Shown here: in pieces, positions 22,263 to 33,384 of the stretch
Layout of the letters: each line of letters starts with the position of its first letter
Position numbering within the stretch: the first letter of the stretch is position 1
NCBI GenBank assembly: GCA_950022655.1
Contig: OX465583.1
Span: forward strand, 71,559,152-71,623,151
Direction: 5' to 3'
DNA: 64,000 nucleotides
DNA from: Alentia gelatinosa
Lineage: Eukaryota; Annelida; Polychaeta; Phyllodocida; Polynoidae
Translations under genes and position numbers: made by a program
Notes under the pieces: model-generated
Told to the model about the DNA's origin: nothing
Databases searched by the model: none
What the model saw: the letters and a program-made list of their open reading frames with translations, nothing else

Positions 22263-23353
22263 CTGCACTGCCCATGACGCCGTTTCGGTTATCACATCGA
22301 GCCTCGCCCCCCCCCCCCCCCATACACACAGAGTATTCCCTGTCCTACCTCTTCACACCTAGCAGAGATGTAAGTTTTCCATTTTTCCGTGGAAATCCAC
22401 TTTTTCATATTTAGGATATGTAATTTCTTGTAATAGGGTCAAACAAAGATAATATTCATTAAGCCTCATTTACTCCAATAAAACTGGTTTGAACCTCCCC
22501 ACAGACCCTCAGTCCCATGCCATGGCCGACAAGGACATATTATCCAAGTTTTCACGATCTTTCTGAGGCAGAAAAATCCATATAAAAAAATGTTTCCACT
22601 TTTTTCCCTGACCCCAACTGACATCCCTGACCTGGGAGGTGTTTCATAGACAGGGTGTTGCATGGACCTGTTTGGCAGAAACGATCACTGATGGGTCTAA
22701 GACCTATTTAGTTATAGTTGTGCCATACATTCGCCGGTATGAAAATTCGACTATGCAACGGAAACAAATGTACCTTTATCGCCCAAGGAACGGCCCAAAT
22801 CTCAGGCGAGGCATCCTAAGTGGATCAGTCAGTATGGCACCCCTCTCTAATAAAAAGGAAATGCCCCCATCCCCACCCACCCACCCCTCCACCCCAACCC
22901 TCTTGGAGTCCGATTTTCCCCATTGAGTATCTTTTCTAAATACTCTACGGATATTTTACTGAAATGGGTCGTGGTTTACTGAGTCCTTTTAGATTTATAA
23001 CCCTTTCTGGCAGGGCAATGCCATATGGCATTCCCGTATGGAATGGAGGAAAAATGCCCTATTTTTCCTTTGTTACTTTAAAAAAAATTATCGCACAATT
23101 ATGGAAATGACGTAACATATCAGGCTACATGTTGCCAGTAAATCTTTAAAATGTCGGAAAGTTCTGATGAAAATACAGATGTACTGGAAGTTTCAAATTT
23201 GTAATATTTTTTTTAACAATATTGTCTACAAATGCAGGCCATACAAATACCACAATTGATTCTGGTGCCTGCTGTAGTATGGGTACATGGTGAATGATGT
23301 GTGGCTCTTGAGGGGTAAATAGGGACTTTGGATACTATGGATAATAAACGGCG
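22263..23353. other. No gene seen
   Basis: 15-base C run at 22307-22321, a P fragment (22735-22825) and AT-rich DNA with TGCCATATGGCA. Frames on both strands lack coding signs. Confidence 0.45.
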
Positions 23354-23599
23354 ATGTCGGGAGAGAGAGTCAGGACGGTATATTCTGGTCAGCCCATTGA
23401 TCGGTCCGTGCTGCGAGAATTAGAAGAGACCAGTTTGGACGGCGGCCATGCCCGGCAGGAGGACAGGGATCAAGGATGCTCTCGAGAAGATCAATTCTCC
23501 GACAGTGATCCCTGTGACCTTCATGCCCGCACACAATGTAGCTGCAGTTCGCTTTCCTAGTTTTAAACTACTTGCAAACACAGGACAGGCAGGCGTAAA
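23354..23599 (+). CDS. Possible first coding exon, two overlapping frames
   Basis: Two ATGs compete. The first (23354, context GCGATGTCGG) gives 68 codons with an acidic stretch (RSVLRELEETSLDGGHARQE). The second (23448, strong context GCGGCCATGC) gives a more protein-like peptide (RRTGIKDALEKINSPTVIPV, then SFKLLANTGQAG) and runs into the I-type array at 23600. Only one can be real and I favour the second. No donor is obvious before the repeat and no family is recognised. Confidence 0.25.
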
Positions 23600-23884
23600 G
23601 TGGAATGCACACGGTGAGATCCATGTACCTCCCAGGGTTTAGAATCTCATGAGATTCTGTTCCCTGTCAAGTGGAATTCACACGGTGGGGTTCATGTACT
23701 TCACAGGGTTCAAAATTTCATGAGATTCTCTTCCTTGTGAAGTGGAATTCACACGGTGGGATTCATGTACCTCACAGGGTTCAAAGTCTCATGAGATTCT
23801 GTTCCTTGTAAAGTGGAATTCGGACGGTCGAATTCATGTACCTCACAGGGTTCAAAATCTCATGAGATTCTGTACCTCGTTGAT
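23600..23884 (+). repeat. Family I tandem array, 4 units of 71 bp
   Basis: Units start at 23600, 23671, 23742 and 23813 with GTGGAATTCACACGG, then TCATGTACCTCACAGGGTT and CATGAGATTCTGTTCC. The unit equals the terminal region of the family I element at 2865. Confidence 0.9.
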
Positions 23885-23988
23885 ATCATGTGTGTGATGG
23901 CTTTTGTATTAAGTAGGGCGAATACAGAACTGATACATATACATTTAAACATCATACATGTTGAAGTAATCATTGGAATCCTACCATT

Positions 23989-24086
23989 CAGGGGGCCGTT
24001 GAATAATATAGGCTCATACTTGAAGACCCTTTTCCTTACCTCGGACAAGGGTTATCTACCAGCCTAGATTATTAAACGGGCCCCTG
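23989..24086. mobile_element. 98-bp MITE, family X, copy 1
   Basis: Left CAGGGGGCCGTTGAATAATA and right TATTAAACGGGCCCCTG side are inverted; 23 of the first 26 bases pair. Barely longer than its two ends. Related: 36557, 55776, and a lone end near 34545. Confidence 0.8.
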
Positions 24087-24329
24087 AGCCACACTGGGAT
24101 ATTGATCTTGAGGATATGGTTTTCAGAAGGCCCTTGATTTACGCTCAGACGTTTAGATATCTTTAAGATATGCAAACCGCGACTGGTGTTTACGTTTTAT
24201 CAACTCCCTTCAAACTGTCAGTGAATGGCCGGATAATAAGGGCATTTCTTCCAAGGATCAGATGCAGAGAGCAGTAGATGCTAGACTTATGGTGTTTTCA
24301 CATCAGGTCATACTAAGAAAGAAACTGAT

Positions 24330-24573
24330 GAGAGTTTTTTGTGTGTCCCTGTATGCCATCGAGCTTTGGACAGCCGAGTGAATATTCTGAAGTGCTTCAA
24401 ACGATATGGCTAACTGGGACACAGACCAAACACAAATATTTTTCTGATTTTATCTTACCCTGGATATAGTTATCTGTTTATCACCCATTGAGTATGAGTT
24501 ACCGTACTCACAAGTCTGTTGAGCACGAGTTCCTAATGTTAATCCTCTGGACGTTTATACCAGGCTAAGATAA
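24330..24573 (+). mobile_element. Two-module element, family H, copy 1
   Basis: Hairpin (arms TTTTTGTGTGTCCCTG / TGGGACACAGACCAAACAC, tip with ACAGCCGAGTGAATATTC), then body TTATCTTACCCTGGATATAG ... ACCAGGCTAAGATAA with TTGAGCACGAGTTCCTAATG. Confidence 0.7.
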
Positions 24574-24592
24574 TAGGAAGTGATAATTTTAT

Positions 24593-25456
24593 AGCCCACA
24601 CACTACTGATGTTTCAACGTGTACAATATGACAGTGTACTGCACAGGGTTCAGTACAAAATTTATACTGCACAGGGAGCAGCAGTACGTAATTATCAAAT
24701 ATACTGCATGGGTATATATAATAAAGGGTAGAAATTATCGGGGGGGGGGGGGGTCAGTCGGCAGGTGGATACGTCACATAGGAGGCAATTTACCCAACTG
24801 GCACTATCAATGCGAACTATGGACTGTTCAGACGGAGCTGATTGGTGTGGTGCGCGGTCTGCCTTGATCACAGTATGTCATTGAGGCTCTCCACTGGAGC
24901 AGCTCAGAGTATGACGTCACATGACGGCCCTCCTCCCACCACCATTGTCCAGAGACCCGGATTATCCCGGCCCCCGGTCTCAGCCAATGAGATTACCCCA
25001 TTACTGCCCCATTGTGCAATTTGCGGTGATTTGCTGTGATTTGCTCAGATCTGCTCAGATTTGCTCCCCTGTGGGATTCTGGATTCAGTCCCAGTGGAGG
25101 CTGGCACCGCATACCGCTGGCGCCCCCTGGAGACTGGTCGATGAACTACAGGCGAGCTGCTCGGAGCGTCCACAGACCACACCCCCATCTGGCGGGATGT
25201 ATAGGAACCAGAGGAGGCCCGGGGGAGCGGGGGATGCTACGGCTAGACCTACAGCGACCGCTAGACGGCGGATGGACTTAGTGGAAGGTGGATTTGTCTC
25301 TGTGTACGAATCATAAAGAACGTTTCCTTTTTATCATATACCCATGCAGTACATTTGATAATTACATACTGCTTCCCCCTATGCAGTATAAATTGTATAC
25401 TTAACCCTGTGTAGTACACTGTTATACTGCATACGTTGAAATATTAGTGTGTGGGC
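24593..25456. mobile_element. 864-bp element with about 130-bp inverted ends and unrelated interior
   Basis: Left arm 24593-24727 and right arm 25329-25456 are inverted copies (GCCCACACACTACTG... versus ...TATTAGTGTGTGGGC; both hold ACTGCATGGGTATAT or its complement). The interior is GC-richer and unlike other repeats here: a 14-base G run at 24740, a run of GCTCAGAT words, and a CTCF-like site. It contains a 131-codon frame (24921-25316) without a recognised domain. Possibly a non-autonomous element carrying captured DNA. Arm fragments recur at 43055-43168 and, as shorter words, in family E. Confidence 0.85.
25117..25132 (-). promoter_or_regulatory. CTCF-like motif inside the 24593 element
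   Basis: CTGGCGCCCCCTGGAG; on the minus strand CTCCAGGGGGCGCCAG, close to the animal CTCF core CCASYAGRGGGCGC. Confidence 0.35.
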
Positions 25457-25504
25457 TTTCACGCTGACATGTCTTCTATGCCAATATATGCTAAGATTTA
25501 ATCA

Positions 25505-25890
25505 ATTCTGGGTATATGATAAATATATAACGACTTACCATGCTTGTACATGCTACAAAACTCGATGGGAATTGATATATTGTATTTATATAGAACTGCA
25601 TCCGGAATCGTATCGATAGAGCCGAATGACGATTACCGCCCATCCAAATTATTGTTTATTTTAAGATTCGAGAGCAGTTCTGGATTTAGCTGACACCTTT
25701 CACTGTTAGGGACGTTTTAATCTCTTGTCTTGTCTTGTTTCTGGCCGCTTTGTCAATCCCCTATGACGCCATCTCTTATTCACTACGCCACGACCATTGC
25801 GTAGTATTGTCACTTTACGGGGGTGATCGTTGAGTATTTCTTTCTAACGTTCCTATGGCTACACTTGTACCAGGGGTGAGATAAGCTCCG
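25505..25890. mobile_element. Family F, copy 2 with an E-type start
   Basis: Begins like family E (GGGTATATGATAAATATATA, CCATGCTTGTACATGCTAC), then a degenerate F hairpin and a body ending GGGTGATCGTTGAGTATTTC and CCAGGGGTGAGATAAG. Confidence 0.6.
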
Positions 25891-25964
25891 GGTTACGATA
25901 AACGGTGCATACAGAAAAATAATGCGGACTGACAAATTAGTGATGAACTGATATCGGTACGCCA

Positions 25965-26160
25965 CTTGTCAGGAAAATGTGGATAATAAATACAATATAG
26001 ACTGGTTTCAGATGAAAGCTATTGTATACTCGTCTGGGCTGACGCAGGAGAACTAAAAAAATCTACACCGTATTCGTCGGCCAGTGGAAGTGGGCCTTAC
26101 CGGTGTTACCTGACTGCAGATCGGTGGTAAATAGTCGGCCAATGGAAAGGGGCTATTATT
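25965..26160. mobile_element. Family Q, copy 3 (degenerate)
   Basis: AATCTACACCGTATTCGTCG, GGCCAGTGGAAGTGGGCC and right end GGCCAATGGAAAGGGGC. Confidence 0.5.
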
Positions 26161-26169
26161 ACATACCTA

Positions 26170-26480
26170 TAGCCGAACGTCTATGAAATACTACCCGCTG
26201 CTTGGGGTGTAGTATAGATAATGTTCGGGCGCACTGCGCCCGTAGTGAATATTCGGGCGCACTGCGACCATCGGGTAAATTGTTAGATATCATAAGTATT
26301 TAAAATGGCGTTTTTTTGGTATTTAGGTATGTAATAATAGGAAAATGTAGTGACTGAGTCCGTAGGGATGCCATTCTCGGCTTTTTTCATGCCATAAATA
26401 TGTCCCTCCGCCTGCGGCGTCGGGACGTATTTATGGCATAAAAAGACCTCGAACGGCCATCCCTTCGGGCTCAGTATCCA
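26170..26480. repeat. Foldback region with two palindromic clusters
   Basis: CGGGCGCACTGCGCCCG (26224 on) and ATGCCATAAATATGTCCCTC / CGGGACGTATTTATGGCAT around CGCCTGCGGCG. Resembles hairpin tips of other elements but with another core. Confidence 0.55.
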
Positions 26481-26594
26481 CGTTTTCTCTTAATACTGAC
26501 TGGCCACCTAGTGCTCACCAGAGACTTCCACTCCTCACGCCTCGCTGCGGGCCTCGGGGATTGCGTCACTCATGTCCACTGAGCAGGTAAAGTG

Positions 26595-26800
26595 AGCAGT
26601 AGACCGCGAGCAGTTCCGAGCAGCTCCGAGAAGCTCCGAGAAGCCCCGAACAGCTCCGAGCAGACCAGAACAGACTTGAGTAGCTCTGAACAGACCCGAG
26701 TAGCTTCTAGCAGCTCCGAGCAACTCCGCACAGCTGCAAGCAGCTCTGAACAGCTCCGAACAGACCCGAGCAGCTCCGAGCATCGCCGCGAGCAACACCG
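26595..26800 (+). repeat. Degenerate short tandem repeat (AGCAGCTCCG type)
   Basis: About twenty variants of a roughly 10-bp word (AGCAGCTCCG, AGTAGCTCTG, AACAGACCCG). Frames on both strands read through it (80-87 codons) and are artefacts. Confidence 0.75.
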
Positions 26801-27099
26801 AACAGCTCAGGTCGTGCTGACAAGTATAATATAACTATGTCAGAAAATAATATACTCCTATGTGTGTATGGACATAGGTATACAATACTTGCCATATCTA
26901 TATATATATGCCAGAAAATAATTTGCCATGTAAATTGTAGTTGACACGTACCACCATAGTGTGCTGGTATGGCGACGTACCACCATACTTTGAAAACGAT
27001 TGGTTGCACTTGCTAGAAAATACATAAATTCTAACAATTTATACCGCAAATTTCAAAATAATATTAACATCATAAGTAACGCAAAGATAGTAGTTCGAC

Positions 27100-27235
27100 A
27101 TTTGTTTACGAATACTTGAATACAGAGCTCGAACCCTTCTCCTTTGAATCGCTACGTTATTCTCTTGGGTTCGCCTTGTGAATTATTACGCGATGGAATA
27201 CGAGCTCTAACTACAAACTTGCATAGGTTTCCTTC
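27100..27235. mobile_element. Family G hairpin fragment
   Basis: CAGAGCTCGAACCCTTCTCC / TGGAATACGAGCTCTAAC with tip TCTTGGGTTCGCCTTGTGAA. No body attached. Confidence 0.5.
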
Positions 27236-27239
27236 AGAA

Positions 27240-27480
27240 TACCTTGTGTGCAAAACTGACCCACTGAATTAGTGGACTGAATTCGCATAGCATTCTCGCA
27301 AGACCATGCGACAATGACACCAAGCGAATGCATATGACATTTTTGAACACATGCGAAAATATCAAAAGGGTATGATGCCGTCGCAAGTCGGTCGCATGTT
27401 CATGCAAATTCGCATGAGACATGCGACTCCCAAGCGACCACCATGCGGGTGCCTGATCCACTGCAGCCAATTTCTCCGCG
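27240..27480. repeat. O-related repeat rich in CATGCGA / GCGAATGC words
   Basis: Recurring CATGCGAC, GCATGTTC and GCGAATGC on both strands. It ends TGCCTGATCCACTG, recalling O ends, but boundaries are unclear. Confidence 0.4.
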
Positions 27481-27910
27481 ACCACAGGAGCGTTGCTCGA
27501 CGTTTACGATGGCCCAGAATAGCGATCTGAGGGCCTTAACGTTGCTCCAGAAAATTAGCGGATAGCGTCGGAATCGTATAGCCGCATCGACGCGTAAAAT
27601 ATGGCTTTTAGCGATACTTTTTACGCGAACTCTCGTATCATTGCGTATCGTCTGCGGATCGCACCACTATGGTCGGAATGGCCTAGTGTGTTAAGGGGGT
27701 GTTCCACTGGACCGACGGTAGCCGATTCCGTAGCCAGACAATCGCCGATTATTATCGGATGGCCTAGAATTTCTCAAGTCTTTGAAAATGGTCATTTATT
27801 AAACTATGATTATCAGAATTAAATGAATTACAATACGTGAGCTTCCTCTTAAGGGCCCAGGAACAATTGATCGGGTGAGAAATCGGCCTGATGGATTGTG
27901 CCCTTTATTC

Positions 27911-28099
27911 AAGCATCAGATCCACTAAGGCGATTTTCCATGCGAATTTGGGTTCGCAGATGTTGCCAGAGGTTCGCAGACGTTCGCATGGACATGCCTT
28001 GCGACAATATTCAATATATGGAATATCATCGCATGGGATTCGTACAGTCGCATGGATCGCAGACGCATTCGCTTGGTCGCCTTAGTGTATCTGGCACTT
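27911..28099. mobile_element. Family O, copy 2 (inverted)
   Basis: AAGCATCAGATCCACTAAGG to CGCCTTAGTGTATCTGGCAC. The interior has the GTTCGCAGATGTTGCCAGAG tandem in the other orientation. A lone O end (CAGTGGATCTGGCGCTTAA) is at 28452-28470. Confidence 0.75.
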
Positions 28100-28475
28100 C
28101 AGATTCTCAATAAGGATGTGTGGTGTCACTACGTTCCCCCACCCCTTGTTTTTCTACCTATAGGAAATGGCGATCCGCACCACCAAGTGTCAAACCAATT
28201 CTAACTCTGCTGACATCTGTATTTAATAACAAAAAAACAAAAAAAACTAATGAATCTTCCCCTGTCTCATTCAATGTGTGCCCCTGAATTGTTGTATCAC
28301 TATCGCTTCGTAAAACTTTGTGATACCGCATGAATATAGCGATACGATCCGTAATCGTAAAAATGAAATTGGGATCCGATTATAGCTAGCGATACCACAA
28401 AAAGTGGAGCAATGGGGCCAAGGCGGACATGTCTGAGCCTAAATTCGCCTCAGTGGATCTGGCGCTTAATAGAAA

Positions 28476-29094
28476 TATCTAACAACTGGTTACAATATAT
28501 GCGTCGGTGAAGGAGAAACTTCATCGGGGGGGGGGGGGGGGTGACATTGAGAGGAGTGGGGGGGGGGGGTAACCCAGCGGAAGTAAAGCCTAACCTCTCT
28601 GAGATTGTTATGACACCAAATATACCGTAAAACCCTCCCAGTCAACCTAACGTAAATCCCATTTGTTTTACTGGTTCTTTACTGCTTTCTCTCCCAAATT
28701 TCAAACAGTTATTATCATTGACTCTACATATCTTACATTCTTTCCCGTAAGGGATATTTTTAATAGCAATGTTCACCTAGTCCTGATACGAATCTAAGAT
28801 GAGGATTTACTCGATGGCGACCCCCTCCAGTCTTATTATCTTTGTGGTGACGTCAGAGGCGGCCCATTAGCCATGGCGGAAGTTGATTAAGTATGGTGTA
28901 TGGGGCCCTATGCGCGTCAATATTAGTGTAGACAAATTGCCAAGACACCCCCTCGCTTCCCTTATACAACCACCCTCACGGTCACCCAGAGAAAGATAAA
29001 GAATTGCACTTAAACATCAAGGCTCGAACGCGTTCTTGCCATGTTTGTCGATATCGAAGTGATACAGTGTAGACACATCGGAACGCATATTATC
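28476..29094. other. No gene seen; long G runs
   Basis: 16-base (28526-28541) and 12-base (28558-28569) G runs, then AT-rich DNA with the CRE/YY1 cluster listed separately. Confidence 0.45.
28840..28885. promoter_or_regulatory. CRE palindrome plus YY1/ETS-like words
   Basis: GTGACGTCAGAGGCGGCCC contains a full TGACGTCA. It is followed by GCCATGGCGGAAGTTG, a YY1-like word overlapping an ETS-like GGAAGT. The only ATG here opens a five-codon frame, so it could be an upstream promoter or chance. Confidence 0.3.
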
Positions 29095-29640
29095 ATGAAA
29101 CATCACGAAATTTCATATAATTGTTTATATAGCGTGAGTTGTCTTTGCGGAATGATATCACGAAGCGGAGCTGAACGCCATGTAAACAATTATATGAAAT
29201 TGAGTGATGTTGAGATTTTATCCTACCCTGTCTACTTTCATATATCACCAGAGGCATATAAATTTTCTATGGCATAACCAAGGCATACAGTCAAACCATA
29301 GTAGTAATACACGAGCGTTAGCGAGTGTATTGGGACGTCAACCTCGAGTGGTTTACAGAGCTACCTGTCCACAAAATCATCGTTTGTTGCATTTATTGTC
29401 CATCTTTCCGAATAAATTAAACCCAGTAATTGCCATACTAAAGAGTATAACAATAGGGACTCTTTCTTTGCTCTATATAGCACAAAGGGACTATTTTTTC
29501 CCGTAAACCATGGTTTTGAGACTGAATACCACAGTTATGGTATCTGACAGGTTTTATACAATGGGTCGTGCTTACATACATTTTCAATGGGGTCTTTGTA
29601 TACGATGGATGATAAGGAAAAATCTTTCGACATTTGCACT
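29095..29640. mobile_element. Composite foldback element
   Basis: Hairpin (CATCACGAAATTTCATATAA / TTATATGAAATTGAGTGATG, tip ATCACGAAGCGGAGCTGAAC), then TTTTATCCTACCCTGTC and a segment shared with 49500-49890 (ACACGAGCGTTAGCGAGTGT, CCACAAAATCATCGTTTGTT, TACCACAGTTATGGTATCTG). The first hairpin recurs at 62421. Confidence 0.65.
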
Positions 29641-29859
29641 ATGGATATCATTCATCTTCTTTGCCTGGCTACACTCTGATTGAATTTTACCCTCAACACA
29701 TCGATTTCGTAAACAGTTGCATGTTGAGTGTAGTAACAGCCCTAGGCAGTGTGGTGCTGGCATGTGTAACTTATATGTGAACCGCTGTAACCCTGTACAC
29801 CTGTCACAAGGAGTCCTCTTTCTTCTTAGAAAATATAAGATTCTTTATTGCACCTAATA

Positions 29860-30357
29860 CAAACACATGGGCAGTGTGTATCACCATACCCGGAACATAC
29901 AGATATATCCACCTAATACAAAGTGTCCATAGAAAACACATAGGGAGCGTGTATCACCATACCCAGAGCATACAGATATATATCCACCTAATACAAAGTG
30001 TCCATAGAAAACACATAGGGAGTGTGTATCATCATACCCGCAGAAAACAGATATATCCACCTGATACAAAATGTCCATAGAAAACACATAGGGACTGTGT
30101 ATCACCATACCCGCAGCATACAGATATATCGACCTAATACAAAGTGTCCATAAAACTCATAGGGAGTGTGTATCACCATACCCGGAGCATACAGATATAT
30201 CCACCTAATACAAAATGTTCATAGAAAACACATAGGGAGTGTATATCACCATACCCGCAGCATACAGATATATCCACCTAATACTAAGTGTCTATAGATA
30301 ACACATAGGGAGTGTGTATCACCATACCCGCAGCATACAGATATTTATTACCCACCT
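29860..30357 (+). repeat. Family K tandem array, about 7 units of 73 bp
   Basis: Unit words: CCACCTAATACAAAGTGTCC, ATAGAAAACACATAGGGAGT, GTGTATCACCATACCCGGAG, CATACAGATATAT. A second array is at 43548-43935, with loose units at 30720-30836. Confidence 0.9.
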
Positions 30358-30399
30358 AATACGGCGTCTCCATACTAAGCCAATGGAGCCTTCAGATCG

Positions 30400-30720
30400 C
30401 TACTGAGTAGAATACGGACCTCCGGAATCTCCTAGGAGAATACGGCCTTTTGGGCCACCTGACAGGCATTATAAGAACTGATTTGTATAAACAATGCACA
30501 GCGCTTGGGTCGAATTTCTAATTATTTACAAGATGTTTTCCCTAAAAATTACTCGAAAGGTGAGCAGTATATACAACATTACCATGATTTTGATCTGTGT
30601 GGCCGTATTCTCCTTGTAGAATTACACTACGTAATACTCCTCGCTATCGCTCAGAGTTTTACTACGCGTCAACTACTCGGAGAATACGGCCACTCAGATC
30701 AAAATCATAGTAATATTGTT
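30400..30720. mobile_element. Foldback element splitting the K units
   Basis: Arms GATTTTGATCTGTGTGGCCG / CGGCCACTCAGATCAAAATC around tip ACTCCTCGCTATCGCTCAGA. It stands between K units at 30357 and 30720, as if inserted into the array. Confidence 0.6.
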
Positions 30721-30837
30721 TATATATCCACCTAATACAAAGAGTCCATACAAAATACATAGGGAGAGTGTATGGACATACCCAGAGCATACAGATATAT
30801 CCACCTCATACAAAGTGTGGACCCATAGAAAACACAT

Positions 30838-31519
30838 TTTACTATATACCCATGCTGTATACTGTAAATACGCACCGTTTTGGCATATGATGTACAAATA
30901 CTGTACGGACCACTGGTTTTGGCATATGATGTACAAATACTGTACGGACCACTGGTCCGTACACTAAAATACGGACCACCTAGCCATACACATTTATTAA
31001 AATTTTGGTTGTTTAAATTTCGGGTATATATTAATATATTACGTCCAACCATGCTTGTACAAGTCACAGAACTCAATGCTAATCTACCATTTGTACGGAA
31101 CTCGGCGTAAACGCCTCGGTCCGTACAAACGGTAAATTAGCATCTCGTTCTGTGACTTGTTCAGCATGGTCAGGACGTTCTATATAAGTACATGGCTTGT
31201 ACAATCATGGTAGGTAGTTCTGTATTTACTATATACCCGAAATTAAGAAAAATCATTGATTTCAAATGGCTTAACAACTAATATTTTAATAAACGTTTAC
31301 GGAAGTGTTCCATATTTCTTTACGGTATTTCTACGTTATATGGCGAAACGGTGCGTATTTACAGTATGTATGGCATGGGTATATAGTAAACGGTGCATAT
31401 TTACAGTATATATATATGGCATGGGTATATAGTAAACGGTGCATATTTACAGTATATACGGCATGGGTATATAGTAAACGGTGCATATTTACTGTAAATA
31501 CGGCATGGGTATATAGTAA
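30838..31519. mobile_element. Family E, copy 2: long inverted element with two internal tandem expansions
   Basis: The left arm starts TTTACTATATACCCATGC and the right arm ends GCATGGGTATATAGTAAA. Near the left, a roughly 39-bp piece (TTTTGGCATATGATGTACAA...) is doubled. Near the right, a 42-46-bp unit (AAACGGTGCATATTTACAGT...) is repeated four times from 31346. The E hairpin (tip ACTCGGCGTAAACGCCTCGG) lies between them. Confidence 0.8.
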
Positions 31520-31579
31520 ATAATTTAACCTCTTCTGCCACCCCTCTGCATTGTTCACTCTTGGTCGCCCCCTTTACCT

Positions 31580-31630
31580 TGCTTGCCTCCTCCCTCCCTC
31601 CTCCCTCCCTCCTCCCTCCCTCCTCTCTCA
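31580..31630. repeat. CCCTCCCTCCT simple repeat
   Basis: Pyrimidine-rich run of CCTCCCTC units. Confidence 0.8.
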
Positions 31631-31846
31631 CCTTGTGGGTGGGTGGCCCCCCAGTAGCCCCCTGCTCCCCTCATTAGTGGTACGTTAATGGGAGGCCCTT
31701 TTAAGCGCGCTCATTGGTAAGTGCCTTAAATCCTGGCGAGTGATTGATGTGATCGTGTCATATTTACAAACCACTTTTTCGTTGAGGAGTGATTGGAAAG
31801 TGGGAGGACACTGGTTTTATATTTATTTTACATGTTACGTCTCTTA

Positions 31847-32120
31847 AAGGCATATCGGACAATTTACCTTGGGAAATAGAACTAATATTAAACCTCCTGG
31901 AAATTGAATTTGATGATCGCTAGTTGTTGTAGAGTTGATTTTAAAAATGGCGGTCCCCATGCTAGATTTTGATTTAAAGATATATGTAATAAGAGTATAT
32001 ACAAAATTCTAAAAAGTTGTTTTTTTTACAATATAAAACTCATGTTGATTTCTCCTAAGAATATATTAAATGCATAGTACTAAGCATTTGATCTTAAAAA
32101 TCATAGGTCACCGTCCTTGT
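31847..32120. mobile_element. Family R fragment
   Basis: Starts TTAAAGGCATATCGGACAAT; the interior has CTCATGTTGATTTCTCC and AATCATAGGTCACCGTCC in the order expected of R. No intact right end. Confidence 0.6.
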
Positions 32121-32439
32121 TTTGTAAAATATTGAAAAAGAAAAATGTAAAGGTTTGGTGTCGGGTACAGCTGTAGCTAAGCCGAGTACCATTAGTAGTG
32201 TGGGTAGTGGTTTAAAGTTTTATCTTTGTTAGTAGACAGGGGTATATATATAAATGTTTAATGGATATGGACCACCTGGGGGTGCTAAGGAAACGATGTG
32301 GCGCTAGAAAAGTAATCAATGGCTAAATAAGACCTATGCGATCTATTTTTAAAAAGGTTGAGATAGAAATCCTCTTGGGCAACAATTTAGCCACATAGTG
32401 GTTTCTTAAGGAATTCAGCTGTACATGTAGCCTACCAAC

Positions 32440-32700
32440 ACATCAGTGTTTCCGAAACAAGGGCCTTCAGTTGGCTTGCAGTTTGCTAGCTGCATTTTGC
32501 CGCAGTATAATGTCCTGGGCAATGCTTGCTTTTTGCTGCTGTCCAACATTCCAGGCAATGCCGGCAGTTGGCTGGCTGCACCTTGCCGTTGTAGAATGTC
32601 CTTGGCGATGCTAGTTTTTGCTGACTGTACTTTGCCACTGTTCAGCCTCCAATTCTACTCACTATAAAATGTTCTGGGCAATGCTGGCGGAACGCTATCA
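32440..32700 (+). repeat. Degenerate tandem repeat, about 60 bp (GGCAATGCTGGC words)
   Basis: Repeats of TTGCCGTTGTAGAATGTCC, GGCAATGCTNGC and TTGGCTGGCTGCA. The same words return at 32930-32970 and 33383-33495, on both sides of element B. Confidence 0.6.
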
Positions 32701-32752
32701 AGAGCTCTCCTCCGAGACATAATGGCCTCAACATTAGTCCAATTGTTTGGAG
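32700..32752 (-). pseudogene. Diverged duplicate of the 33502-33556 segment
   Basis: GAGCTCTCCTCCGAGACATA and CCTCAACATTAGTCCAATTG match 33502-33556 with changes. That segment lies in a coding-like frame, so this may be a broken copy of an exon. Confidence 0.3.
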
Positions 32753-32767
32753 TTGCTTTATCTGTTC

Positions 32768-32909
32768 ATCTCACACCTGTACACACTAAAAGAATAGATG
32801 ACACACAGGATATAGTCCATGGAGATTGGACTGCAATACTCGTAGGGGCATGGAGAAGGAGTTCCCAATGTTAAGCCTATGGGACAAAAAATACCAGGGG
32901 GGAGATAAT
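32768..32909 (+). mobile_element. Family D body without hairpin
   Basis: ATCTCACACCTGTACACAC ... CCAATGTTAAGCCTATGGG ... CCAGGGGGGAGATAA. No hairpin adjoins on either side, showing that the body can exist alone. Confidence 0.75.
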
Positions 32910-32975
32910 GGGCGAGTCTGCTGGCTTTACTTTGCCACTGTACAACATCCTTGGCGATATCTGCAGTTTCCTGAC

Positions 32976-33384
32976 TTTATTCTACCCCTAATATAAAATC
33001 CCATAGGCTTAACATTGACTTTCCGTATGGGCCCGTATGTCGCATACGGATAAAATATCGCTCCTAGGAGCGTACAAAAAATGGACCAATCAGAGATCAG
33101 CAGCTGAAAGTAGTTCCAAGCGCCTTCAGAGCAGCAAGGAGAGCTATATGGAGGACTTCAGAAAGTTTTTATCGTGTTTTTTGTTATCATCCTCACATAA
33201 AAATATTGTTTACAGGGGGTAGGATAAAATCAAAACCTTATTCGTTTTAATCTGGGCTCCCGTATGCGACTCCTGGAGTTTTGGCTCAGGATATCACTCA
33301 GCTCCGCCTCGTGATATCACTACGCCAAACTCCAGTCGTCGCATACGGGGGCCCAGATTAAAACTCATCCGGTTTTACGATAGT
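32976..33384 (+). mobile_element. Two-module element, family B, copy 1
   Basis: Body TTATTCTACCCCTAATATAA with CCATAGGCTTAACATTG to GGGGGTAGGATAAAATCAAA. Hairpin arms AATCTGGGCTCCCGTATGCG / CGCATACGGGGGCCCAGATT, tip CACTCAGCTCCGCCTCGTG. It ends GGTTTTACGATAG. The 61-codon frame inside (33037-33222) is shared with copy 2 at 41029 and is element sequence. Confidence 0.85.

Noticed and set aside
33037..33222. 61-codon protein shared with 41090-41275 (similar peptides)
   Set aside because: Conservation is that of the whole element B at DNA level, and no start context or codon bias supports translation.
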